From contig DAOMOP010000114.1 of the NCBI GenBank assembly GCA_035444405.1, forward strand, positions 1-13,070: a DNA stretch of 13,070 nt, given 5' to 3'. Below, one piece after another: positions 6,492 to 13,070 of this stretch. This DNA comes from DAOMOP01 sp035444405. GTDB lineage: Bacteria > Pseudomonadota > Gammaproteobacteria > Burkholderiales > Rhodocyclaceae. Position 1 is the first letter of the stretch; every line of letters starts with the position of its first letter. A program made the translations under genes and the position numbers. The notes below the pieces were generated by a model that was given only the letters and a program-made list of their open reading frames with translations, had not been told where the DNA came from and did no database searches.

Positions 6492-7421
6492 TCAGGCGGC
6501 GCTCGCCGCCGGTGCCCGGCGCGCACCGGTCTCGATGACGTGGAGGAGCTCGGCGAAGCTCTCCTCGATGGTCTTGCCCGAGGTGTCGACCGCGGCATCG
6601 GCCTTCTGGTACATCGCGATGCGCCCCGACAGAATGCGCTTGAGGTCGTCCATGGCCTCCTGGCTGCCCTTCATCGGCCGGTAGTCGCCCTGCGCGATCA
6701 CGCGCGCCATGTGCTCTTCGGGCGACGCGCGCAGCCAGATCGTGAAGCACGACGACAGCAGCACGTCGAAGGTGGCCGGCTCGGACACGATGCTGCCGCC
6801 GGGCACCAGCACCAGGCGCGGGTTCGCCTCGACCACCGCCTCGAGCGCCCGCCGCTCGTAGCGCCGGTAGGCCGCCTGGCCGTAGAGCGAGAAGATTTCC
6901 GACAGCTCCGCGCCGGCTTCCTGCTCGATCGTCTTGGCGAGCTCGATGAACGGCGCGCCGAGGTGGCGTGCGAGCATCGTGCCGAGCGTCGTCTTGCCCG
7001 CCCCGCGCAGGCCGATCAGCGCGACGCGCTGGCAGCGCGTCTCGCGGTCGGCGTCCTCGAGCTCGGACTCCAGCAGCTGGCGCGCGCGCACCAGCGCGGT
7101 CGGCGAGAAGCGGCTCAGATACTGCGTCAGCAAGGTCAGCTCGACCGGCTGCTCGGGCTCCTCGCCGACCAGCTCGACGATCGGCAGTCCGAGGCCGCGC
7201 GCGATCTGGCGCAGCAGGATGATCGAGATGTTGCCGTGCCCGGTCTCGAGCTGTGCGAGGTAGCGCTCGGACACCCCCGACTGCTGCGCCAGCATCTTGC
7301 GCGTCATGCCGCGGCGCGCACGCAGCTCGCGGATGCGCTCTCCGAGCATGCGCAGGTATTCGTTCTCGCCGACGGTGAGATCGGGGCGCTGCAATCCGGA
7401 CTCGCGCTTGCTCTTGGCCAT
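6492..7421 (-). CDS. boxR: BoxR-type benzoyl-CoA-responsive regulator (helix-turn-helix plus shikimate-kinase-like domain)
   Basis: The 309-residue product joins two domains. Residues 25-85 are an XRE-type helix-turn-helix (LGERIRELRARRGMTRKMLAQQSGVSERYLAQLETGHGNIS). Residues 130-300 are shikimate-kinase-like, with an intact Walker A GLRGAGKT (137-144), FIELAKTIEQEAG (158-170) and VPGGSIVSEP (206-215). This fusion defines the BzdR/BoxR family of Azoarcus and relatives, in which the kinase-like domain binds benzoyl-CoA and releases repression. BoxR controls the aerobic box genes and BzdR the anaerobic bzd genes. The adjoining 3-oxoadipyl-CoA-type thiolase and transporter favour BoxR. The frame is open to 7454, but the ATG at 7421 is preceded by AAGGA, and the upstream bases hold the promoter and operator, so the longer form is unlikely. 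The gene has its own promoter after the liv operon terminator. Confidence 0.88.
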   Translation of the reverse strand: MAKSKRESGLQRPDLTVGENEYLRMLGERIRELRARRGMTRKMLAQQSGVSERYLAQLETGHGNISIILLRQIARGLGLPIVELVGEEPEQPVELTLLTQYLSRFSPTALVRARQLLESELEDADRETRCQRVALIGLRGAGKTTLGTMLARHLGAPFIELAKTIEQEAGAELSEIFSLYGQAAYRRYERRALEAVVEANPRLVLVPGGSIVSEPATFDVLLSSCFTIWLRASPEEHMARVIAQGDYRPMKGSQEAMDDLKRILSGRIAMYQKADAAVDTSGKTIEESFAELLHVIETGARRAPAASAA

Positions 7422-7450
7422 GGGTGTTCCTTGTGCTGGCTGGCGTGGGG

Positions 7451-7466
7451 TCATGCATTATAGTGC
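7451..7466. promoter_or_regulatory. boxR promoter -10 box overlapped by a BoxR-like operator
   Basis: On the minus strand a perfect TATAAT lies at 7462-7457. It is embedded in TCATGCATTAT (7451-7461) and GCATTATAGTGC (7455-7466), the near-palindrome shared with the cysteine-rich gene. The distance to the boxR ATG is about 35 bases. No good -35 box is seen at 16-18 bases; TTGCAC (7488-7483) is 20 bases away. Autorepression of boxR is the simplest reading. Confidence 0.6.
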
Positions 7467-7483
7467 GCAAGAAAAGGCCGGCG

Positions 7484-7499
7484 TGCAAATTGGATTGCA
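7484..7499. promoter_or_regulatory. TGCAA-N6-TTGCA dyad upstream of boxR
   Basis: TGCAA (7484-7488) and TTGCA (7495-7499) form a perfect inverted repeat about 20 bases upstream of the boxR -10 box. Each arm carries a TGCA core of the kind used by the BzdR/BoxR family, so this may be a second operator. It could be chance. Confidence 0.4.
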
Positions 7500-7622
7500 G
7501 CTGGCCACCCCGCGCAAGGCGGCCGGATGGCGCGGTCGCAAATCGTCGCACGCTCTCCGGACAAAGGGCTTGCCGCCACCGCGCACGCCGGAGAGCTCAT
7601 CGCAAGCGCCGCAGCCGATACG

Positions 7623-7664
7623 AAAAACCCCCTGCGCACGGGCCTGTCGGTCCGCACGCAGGGG
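7623..7664 (-). terminator. Intrinsic terminator of the liv operon
   Basis: On the minus strand CCCCTGCG (7664-7657) pairs with CGCAGGGG (7636-7629), with further pairing possible in the loop. It is followed by GTTTTTCG, with the T run at 7627-7623. It sits about 30 bases beyond the livF stop and separates the transporter operon from boxR. Confidence 0.8.
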
Positions 7665-7671
7665 ATCGAGA

Positions 7672-7690
7672 GCGGTGTCGGCGACACCGC
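7672..7690 (-). other. Stem-loop just after the livF stop
   Basis: GCGGTGTC (7672-7679) and GACACCGC (7683-7690) are perfect 8-base arms around a GGC loop. They lie between the livF stop codon and the terminator. There is no T run directly after it, so it is more likely a transcript-stabilising hairpin or an aid to the terminator. Confidence 0.5.
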
Positions 7691-7693
7691 CGA

Positions 7694-8491
7694 TCAGCCG
7701 GCGAGCTTGTCCTGATGGCGGCCGCCGAGGCCCAGATAGGTCTCGATCACGCGCGGGTCGTGGGCGAGATCGCGCGCCGGGCCTTCCATTGCCACTTCGC
7801 CGGTCTCGAGCACGTAGGCGTAGTCGGCCACCTGCAGCGCCGCGCGCGCATTCTGCTCGACCAGCAGAATCGACACGCCACGGCTGCGCAGCGAGGCGAT
7901 GATGCGGAAGATCTCGCGCACGATCAGCGGCGCCAGACCCAGGCTCGGCTCGTCGAGCATCAACAGCCGCGGCTTGGCCATCAGCGCACGGCCGACCGCG
8001 AGCATCTGGCGCTCACCGCCCGAGAGCGTGCCGGCAAGCTGCGTGCGCCGCTCCTTCAGGCGCGGGAACAGCCCGTAGACCTCCTCGAGCGTGTCGCCGT
8101 GGTCGCGCTTGCCCTCGCGATAGCGCTGGAAGGCGCCGAGCACGAGGTTGTCCTCGACACTCATCTCGCCGAACAGGTCACGCTTTTCGGGCACCAGGTT
8201 CATGCCGCGCGCCACCATGCCTTCGACTTCGGGCGAGTGCTCGAGCGTGCCGCGGAAACGGATCTCGCCCGAGGACGGCAGCACGCCCATGATGGCCGAC
8301 AGCATCGTCGTCTTGCCCGCCCCGTTGGGGCCGATCACGGTGACGATCTGCCCTTCGGCGACCTGGATGTTGGCGTTGTGCAAGGCCTCGACCTTGCCGT
8401 AGGCCACGCACAGGTCGCGGACCGCGAGCAGTCGCTCGCCGTTGGCGGCGGTCCCGGCCGCCGGACTCACCATTGCGCTGGCGCCGTTCAT
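7694..8491 (-). CDS. livF: LivF-type ABC transporter ATP-binding protein
   Basis: The 265-residue ATPase of the branched-chain-amino-acid (HAAT) class powers uptake through the LivH/LivM pore from the cytoplasmic side. It has Walker A GPNGAGKT (54-61), the signature LSGGE (156-160) and Walker B LLMLDEPS (176-183). Where many ATPases have the H-loop it has VEQN (211-214), as is usual for LivF. The LGLAPLIV segment and the short C-terminus (ETYLGLGG) also fit LivF rather than LivG. The chosen ATG overlaps the stop of the livM-livG fusion as ATGA (8488-8491), so about 20 N-terminal residues precede the domain. It is the last gene of the operon and is followed by a clear terminator. Given the boxR neighbourhood the substrate may be benzoate or another aromatic acid, by inference. 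Confidence 0.92.
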   Translation of the reverse strand: MNGASAMVSPAAGTAANGERLLAVRDLCVAYGKVEALHNANIQVAEGQIVTVIGPNGAGKTTMLSAIMGVLPSSGEIRFRGTLEHSPEVEGMVARGMNLVPEKRDLFGEMSVEDNLVLGAFQRYREGKRDHGDTLEEVYGLFPRLKERRTQLAGTLSGGERQMLAVGRALMAKPRLLMLDEPSLGLAPLIVREIFRIIASLRSRGVSILLVEQNARAALQVADYAYVLETGEVAMEGPARDLAHDPRVIETYLGLGGRHQDKLAG

Positions 8492-10392
8492 TGCATGCCT
8501 CCCCGTTGCGCGGTCGCCAGCGGCGCCGCCGGTTGTGCCGGTGGGACTTCGTGCTCGCCGACGCGCGGTTCGTCGTCCTCGTCGACACCGCCCAGATAGG
8601 CTTCGAGCACCGCCGGATCCTTTTGCACCTCCTCGGGCAGACCCTCGGCGATCTTCTGGCCGAACTCCATCACGACGACGCGATCGACGAGGCCCATCAC
8701 GAAGTCCATGTCGTGCTCGACCAGCAGGATGGCCATGCCTTCGCCGCGCAGCTTGCGCAAGAGATCGGCGAGCGCCTGCTTCTCCTTGTAGCGCAGACCC
8801 GCGGCCGGCTCGTCGAGCAGCAGCAGGCAGGGGTCGGACGCCAGCGCACGCGCGATCTCGACGATGCGCTGCTGACCGAGCGCGAGGCTGCCGGCCTCGT
8901 CGAACATGTGCTCGGCCAGGCCCACCCGCTCGATCTGGCGCGCTGCCTCGGCGAGCAGGCGTGCCTCTTCGGCGCGGTCGAGGCGCCACGCCGCCGACAG
9001 TACGCCCTTGGCGCCACGCAGGTGCGCCCCGATCGCGACATTCTCGAGCACGCTCATGGTCGGCAGCAGCTTCACATGCTGGAAGGTGCGGCTCATGCCC
9101 ATCTTCGCGATGTGGCGCGATGGACGACCTGCGACATTCTGGCCACGGAACAGCACCTCGCCCGAGCTCGGCGTGTCGACGCCCGAGATCTGGTTGAACA
9201 TCGTGCTCTTGCCGGCGCCGTTGGGGCCGATCAGCGCGAGAATCTCGCCGGCCTGCACGGAGAGGCTCAGGCGGTTGCACGCGATCAAGCCGCCGAAGCG
9301 GCGTGTGACCTCCTTGGCCTCGAGGATCACCTCGCCGCGCGCCGGCAGCTCGCGGCGCGGCAGTGCCGCCGCCGCCGCGTCGATCTTGCGCCGGGCCACC
9401 CGGATCGGTACGACGCGCCCGGTCAGCCCGACCAGGATCGGCCACAGACCGCCACGCGCCTTGTGCAGGATCAGCACCATCAGCGCACCGAAGAAGATGA
9501 TCTCGAAATTGCCCGCCTGACCGAAGATCTTCGGCAGCACGTCCTGCAGCCAGTGCTTGAGCACGGTGATCACGCCCGCCCCGACGAGCGCGCCCCAGAC
9601 ATGCCCGGCGCCGCCGACGACGGCCATGAACAGATACTCGATGCCCATGTTCAGGCCGAACGGGGTCGGGTTGACGAAGCGCTGCATGTGCGCGTACAGC
9701 CAGCCGGACGCGCATGCGAGCAATGCCGCGATCACGAAGATCACCATGCGCGAGCGCGCCGTCTGCACGCCCATCGCCTCGGCCATCACCATGCCGCCCT
9801 TGAGCGCACGGATTGCGCGGCCTTCGCGCGAGTCGAGCAGGTTCTGGCTCGTGAATACGCCTAGCAGCACGAATGCCCAGATCAGATAGAAGATCTGGTT
9901 GCCCTCACGCAGCTCATAGCCGAACACCGAGATCGGCGGCACGCCGGTCAGGCCGGTGTGTCCGCCCAGCAGCGTCATCGTGCCGAACAGGAAGTACAGG
10001 CTGATGCCCCACGCGATCGTGCCCAGCGGCAGATAGTGACCCGAGAGCTTGAGCGTGAACGAGCCGATCGCGATCGCGGCCGCGGCCGTTATCACGAGCC
10101 CGGCGCCGAGTGCGAGCCACGGCGATGCGCCGAGCCAGGCGAGCCAGGCCGGCAGCGTCGTCGAGGTCGCCAGCACGGCCGTCGTGTAGGCTCCGAGGCC
10201 GACGAAGGCAGCCTGACCGAAGCTGGTGAGCCCCCCGACCCCGGTCAGCAGGACCAGGCCGATGGCCACCATCGCGTACAGGCCGATGTAGTTCAGAAGC
10301 GTCACATAAAAGGGCTTCAGGGCGAGCGGTGCGACCAGCAGCACCAGCATCAGGACGCCCACCATGAGGCGCGGCGTAAGCGCGAATTTCAT
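8488..10392 (-). CDS. Fused LivM permease and LivG ATP-binding protein
   Basis: The 634-residue product joins two usually separate subunits. Residues 1-325 are a LivM-type permease with about nine or ten membrane helices and typical motifs GLVLLTGVGGLTSFGQAAFVGLGAY (45-69) and the region with EYLFMAVVGGAGHVWGALVGAG (252-273). After a linker at about 326-354, residues 355-605 are a LivG-type ATPase with Walker A GPNGAGKS (389-396), signature LALGQQ (503-508), Walker B LLLLDEPA (523-530) and H-loop histidine H560. A charged and proline-rich tail (605-634) follows. The ATG overlaps the livH stop as ATGA and is preceded by GGAGGAGGA. No stop or shift interrupts the join, so the fusion looks genuine and functional. 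Fused LivM-LivG proteins occur in other betaproteobacteria. It should pair with LivH and LivF to form the transporter. Confidence 0.92.
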   Translation of the reverse strand: MKFALTPRLMVGVLMLVLLVAPLALKPFYVTLLNYIGLYAMVAIGLVLLTGVGGLTSFGQAAFVGLGAYTTAVLATSTTLPAWLAWLGASPWLALGAGLVITAAAAIAIGSFTLKLSGHYLPLGTIAWGISLYFLFGTMTLLGGHTGLTGVPPISVFGYELREGNQIFYLIWAFVLLGVFTSQNLLDSREGRAIRALKGGMVMAEAMGVQTARSRMVIFVIAALLACASGWLYAHMQRFVNPTPFGLNMGIEYLFMAVVGGAGHVWGALVGAGVITVLKHWLQDVLPKIFGQAGNFEIIFFGALMVLILHKARGGLWPILVGLTGRVVPIRVARRKIDAAAAALPRRELPARGEVILEAKEVTRRFGGLIACNRLSLSVQAGEILALIGPNGAGKSTMFNQISGVDTPSSGEVLFRGQNVAGRPSRHIAKMGMSRTFQHVKLLPTMSVLENVAIGAHLRGAKGVLSAAWRLDRAEEARLLAEAARQIERVGLAEHMFDEAGSLALGQQRIVEIARALASDPCLLLLDEPAAGLRYKEKQALADLLRKLRGEGMAILLVEHDMDFVMGLVDRVVVMEFGQKIAEGLPEEVQKDPAVLEAYLGGVDEDDEPRVGEHEVPPAQPAAPLATAQRGGMQ

Positions 10393-11426
10393 TCTTCCTC
10401 CTCCATGTGGTGAGTGGTAAGCGAACGCCACACGAGGACCGGGATGACGAGGGTGAACACGATGACTTCCTTGTACGCGCTGGCCCAGAACGAGCTGAAC
10501 GCCTCGAGCAGGCCGACCATGACCGCGCCGGCGGCGGCGATCGGATAACTCGCCAGACCGCCGATGATCGCGCCGACGAAGCCCTTCAGACCGATCAGGA
10601 AGCCGGTGTCGTAGTAGATCGTCGTGATCGGACTGATCAGCACGCCCGACAGCACGCCGATCAGCGTCGCCAGGAAGAAGGTGAGCTTGCCGGCCAGCGC
10701 CGGCGAGATGCCCATCAGGCGCGCGCCGTTACGGTTGATCGCCGTCGCGCGCAGGGCCTTGCCGTAGATCGTGCGGCCGAAGAACAGTGCCAGCGCGACG
10801 ATCAGCACCAGCGACGAGAGCACCACCCAGATCGTCTGGCCGGAGATCAGCATCGGACCGATCTCGAAGCGCGCCTGCGAGAACGGCGAGGTGCGGTAGC
10901 CCTCGGCGCCGAAGAACACGAGCCCGAGCCCGACCATCGCGACGTGCGCGGCGACCGACACGATCAGCAGCACCAATACGGGTGCCTCGGCGATCGGCTG
11001 GTAGACGATGCGATACATCATCGGGCCCATCGGCACGACGACGAGCACCGCGACCAGCACCTGCGCGGCCAGCGGCAGATCGGCCAGCGGCAGCGACGTC
11101 AGCAGCGCGAGCAGCGCGAGCGGATAGCCGACGTTGAACGCGACCACCGCGCCGAGGCGCTTCATCTGGCCGGCGCGCAGAGCGGCCACGCCGTCGAGCG
11201 CCGTCACCACCAGGCCGGCGCCGATCAGCAGCCACATCGTGGCCGGAAAGAAACCGTTCTCGATCATCGCCAGGGTCAGCGCGCCGTAGGCGACGAACTC
11301 TCCCTGCGGAATGAAGATCACCCGGGTCACGGCGAACACCAGCACCAGTGCCAGCGCCAGCAGTGCGTAGATCGCACCGTTGGTCACGCCGTCCTGACCG
11401 AGGATCAGGGCTATCTGAAAATCCAT
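10389..11426 (-). CDS. livH: LivH-type ABC transporter permease
   Basis: The 345-residue inner-membrane protein belongs to the LivH class and would form the substrate channel with the LivM half of the fusion. The N-terminus DFQIALILGQDGVTNGAIYALLALALVLVF and the following FIPQGEFVAYGAL are typical; most LivH proteins read N-x-G-x-F at this point. The C-terminal segment GLKGFVGAIIGGLASYPIAAAGAVMVGLLE is the conserved loop that contacts the ATPases. Several hydrophobic segments are visible along the length. It is longer than the usual 290 residues because of extra hydrophobic sequence at about 60-115. The ATG at 11426 has only a weak GAGG upstream. It lies 116 bases after livK, with a possible stem-loop between, and overlaps the next gene as ATGA. 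Confidence 0.9.
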   Translation of the reverse strand: MDFQIALILGQDGVTNGAIYALLALALVLVFAVTRVIFIPQGEFVAYGALTLAMIENGFFPATMWLLIGAGLVVTALDGVAALRAGQMKRLGAVVAFNVGYPLALLALLTSLPLADLPLAAQVLVAVLVVVPMGPMMYRIVYQPIAEAPVLVLLIVSVAAHVAMVGLGLVFFGAEGYRTSPFSQARFEIGPMLISGQTIWVVLSSLVLIVALALFFGRTIYGKALRATAINRNGARLMGISPALAGKLTFFLATLIGVLSGVLISPITTIYYDTGFLIGLKGFVGAIIGGLASYPIAAAGAVMVGLLEAFSSFWASAYKEVIVFTLVIPVLVWRSLTTHHMEEEE

Positions 11427-11506
11427 GGACGAACCTCGATGCCGACCCGCCGCTCATACGGCGCGCCGGACTTTCTCATTGAACGCGTGGGTCGAGCTTT
11501 ACGTTC

Positions 11507-11526
11507 GGGTGCCGCAACCGGCGCCC
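11507..11526 (-). other. Stem-loop between livK and livH
   Basis: GGGTGCCG (11507-11514) and CGGCGCCC (11519-11526) can pair over eight bases, with one G-T pair, around a four-base loop. It lies 17 bases after the livK stop with no T run, so it is more likely an RNA-stabilising or processing hairpin that raises livK output than a terminator. Confidence 0.4.
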
Positions 11527-11542
11527 GCCCCGCACGACCGCG

Positions 11543-12688
11543 TTATTGCGCCAGCTTCCAGCTGCCGTTGACGATTTGCACCATCACGCGCGCCCGCTGG
11601 TCGAGACCGAGGTGATCGGTCGGGCTCATCGTGTAGATGCCGTGCGCGGCCGGCACTTCCTTCAGGTTCTCGAGCGCGTCACGCAGCGCCGCACGGAACT
11701 CCGGCGTGCCCGGCTGGGCCGACTTCAGCGCCTCCGGGACGGCCGCCTGCAGCAGCACGCCCGAATCCCAGGCGTGGGCCCCGAAGGTCGACACGCTGCC
11801 CTCGCCATGGGCGGACTCGTAGGCCTTGATGTAGGCCATCGCGCTCGCCTTGACCGGATTGTCATCGGGCAGCTGGTCGGCGACCAGTACCGGACCGGCG
11901 GGCAGGAAGGTGCCTTCGCAGTCACGCCCGCACACACGCAGGAAGTCGTTGTTCGCGACGCCGTGGGTCTGGTAGATCTTGCCGGCATAGCCGCGCTCCT
12001 TGAGCGTCTTCTGCGGCAGCGCGGCAGGCGTGCCGGAGCCGGCGATCAGAATCGCGTCGGGCCGCGCCGACATCAGCTGCAGCACCTGGCCCGTCACCGA
12101 CGTGTCGGTGCGGTTGTAGCGCTGGCTGCTGACGACGTTCAGACCGCGCACTTCGGCCAGCGTCTTGAACTGCTCCCGCCAGCCTTCGCCGTAGGCGTCG
12201 GCGAAGCCGATGAAGCCGACCGTCTTGACGTTGTTGCTGGTCATGTGCTCGATGATCGCGGTGGCCATCTGCTGGTCGTTCTGCGGGGTCTTGAATACCC
12301 AGCGCTTCTTGTCGTCGACCGGTTCGACGATGCGGCTGGAGGCCGCCCACGAGATCATCGGCGTCTTGGACTCGGCGGCCACGTCGATCATCGCCAGCGA
12401 GTTCGGCGTCACGGTCGAGCCGAGCACGACGTCGACCTTGTCTTCCTGCACGAACTTGCGGATGTTGGTGACCGCGTGCGTGGTGTCGGAGGCGTCGTCG
12501 AGGACGATGTAGTTGATCTTCTGCCCCGCGATTTCCTGCGGCATCAGGGCGACGGTGTTGCGCTCGGGGATGCCGAGCGAGGCGGCCGGACCGGTGGCCG
12601 ACACGGTCACGCCGACCTTGATCTGCGCGTGTACACCAGCTGCAAAGGCGAGGCCGATGGCGGCCATCAAAACATTCTTCAACTTCAT
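11543..12688 (-). CDS. Periplasmic substrate-binding protein of a LivK/HAAT-type ABC transporter
   Basis: The 381-residue precursor begins with a signal peptide (MKLKNVLMAAIGLAFAAGVHA), with likely cleavage after residue 21 before QIKVGV. The mature protein is a type I periplasmic binding protein of the Leu/Ile/Val family: VTVSATGPAASLGIPERN (27-44), GSTVTPNSLAM (90-100), GFADAYGEGW (161-170) and AHAWDSGVLLQAA (304-316). Two cysteines (C253 and C257) may form a disulfide. The start is fixed by AGGAGG seven to ten bases upstream and by the signal peptide; the open frame to 12781 is non-coding leader. In this family such proteins also bind aromatic acids. Proximity to boxR and the thiolase suggests benzoate or a relative, but binding-pocket specificity cannot be read here. 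It is the first gene of the transporter operon. Confidence 0.9.
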   Translation of the reverse strand: MKLKNVLMAAIGLAFAAGVHAQIKVGVTVSATGPAASLGIPERNTVALMPQEIAGQKINYIVLDDASDTTHAVTNIRKFVQEDKVDVVLGSTVTPNSLAMIDVAAESKTPMISWAASSRIVEPVDDKKRWVFKTPQNDQQMATAIIEHMTSNNVKTVGFIGFADAYGEGWREQFKTLAEVRGLNVVSSQRYNRTDTSVTGQVLQLMSARPDAILIAGSGTPAALPQKTLKERGYAGKIYQTHGVANNDFLRVCGRDCEGTFLPAGPVLVADQLPDDNPVKASAMAYIKAYESAHGEGSVSTFGAHAWDSGVLLQAAVPEALKSAQPGTPEFRAALRDALENLKEVPAAHGIYTMSPTDHLGLDQRARVMVQIVNGSWKLAQ

Positions 12689-12721
12689 GGTGTCTCCTCC
12701 TCGTGGATTGTCAATGGCCGG

Positions 12722-12740
12722 CCCGGGACTGCGACCCGGG
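12722..12740. other. Short stem-loop in the livK leader
   Basis: Two CCGGG-type arms, CCCGGG (12722-12727) and CCCGGG (12735-12740), can pair around a seven-base loop in the 106-base space between the thiolase stop and livK. The same bases also give a direct repeat GTCCCGGG on the minus strand. No T run follows, so no terminator is claimed. Confidence 0.35.
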
Positions 12741-12786
12741 ACGGTCCACCTGCTGCAAAACCAAACGCACTTTAACCCCAAAGTCT

Positions 12787-12794
12787 TTCATGCA

Positions 12795-12800
<6 letters not shown>
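12787..12800. promoter_or_regulatory. BoxR-like site overlapping the thiolase stop, upstream of livK
   Basis: TTCATGCATCAT (12787-12798) differs by one base from TTCATGCATTAT upstream of the cysteine-rich gene. On the minus strand TATGAT (12800-12795) could be a -10 box for livK. No convincing -35 box is seen at 16-18 bases, so livK may instead be read through from the thiolase gene. Confidence 0.4.

Positions 12801-13070
<270 letters not shown>

Noticed and set aside
6492..7421. Anaerobic regulator BzdR, or a true shikimate kinase
   Set aside because: The helix-turn-helix fusion rules out a plain shikimate kinase. BzdR has the same architecture and is not excluded by sequence alone, but the 3-oxoadipyl-CoA-type thiolase nearby and the absence of anaerobic bzd genes in view favour BoxR.
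5274..7463. 729-codon plus-strand frame spanning the repeat-protein, cysteine-rich and boxR genes
   Set aside because: It is arginine-rich shadow sequence that crosses three better-supported genes, promoters and operators, and it has no domain.
10407..11615. 402-codon plus-strand frame opposite livH
   Set aside because: It is rich in D, H, R and Q with no domain, and lies opposite an unmistakable membrane permease.
12709..12714. TTGACA on the minus strand near livK as a -35 box
   Set aside because: A -10 box at normal spacing would fall on the livK start codon, so it cannot serve livK. It is probably chance.
11546..12775. 409-codon plus-strand frame opposite the periplasmic binding protein
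   Set aside because: It is the antisense of a protein with a signal peptide and clear family motifs.

Overview
The window is GC-rich throughout and looks like a chromosomal segment of an aromatic-degrading betaproteobacterium of the Azoarcus/Aromatoleum/Thauera type. The main reason is the right half. It holds a gene for a BoxR-type regulator (a helix-turn-helix domain joined to a shikimate-kinase-like domain), a branched-chain-amino-acid-type ABC transporter and the 3' end of a 3-oxoadipyl-CoA thiolase-like gene. This set is known from the aerobic benzoyl-CoA (box) clusters of that group. The box enzyme genes themselves are not in the window and probably lie beyond its right edge.

Layout, left to right. 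(1) 2-637, plus: the C-terminal end of an Lhr-type DEAD/DEAH helicase. (2) 638-1049: a gap with no supportable gene. (3) 1050-3634, plus: a tight three-gene unit with a membrane-anchored helical protein of unknown function, a small unknown protein, and a GT4 glycosyltransferase that overlaps the small gene by ATGA. (4) 3489-4484, minus: a LysR-type regulator whose 3' end overlaps the glycosyltransferase gene tail to tail. A near-perfect 18-bp palindrome lies at its own promoter. (5) 4619-5035 and 5134-6003, plus: an Rnk/GreA-type regulator, then a protein made largely of about 30 six-residue repeats (a predicted beta-solenoid). (6) 6041-6223, minus: a 60-residue cysteine-rich protein behind its own good sigma70-like promoter. 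(7) 6492-7421, minus: boxR. (8) 7694-12688, minus: livF, a fused livM-livG, livH and livK, read from livK to livF and closed by a clear intrinsic terminator at 7623-7664. (9) 12795 to the window end, minus: the thiolase C-terminus.

How the right half works together (inference from family knowledge). The periplasmic binding protein and the permease/ATPase complex would import an aromatic acid such as benzoate, or a related organic acid. The box pathway would convert benzoyl-CoA to 3-oxoadipyl-CoA, and the thiolase would split that to succinyl-CoA and acetyl-CoA. BoxR would sense benzoyl-CoA through its kinase-like domain and control transcription.

The most interesting signal is a short shared sequence, TCATGCATYAT on the plus strand. 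It occurs at 6344-6354, 7451-7461 and 12788-12798, upstream of the cysteine-rich gene, of boxR, and of livK at the thiolase stop codon. The first two sites coincide with -10 elements and with the palindromic sequence GCAYTATAGTGC. I read these as BoxR operators. That would place an undescribed small zinc-ribbon-like protein in the benzoate regulon.
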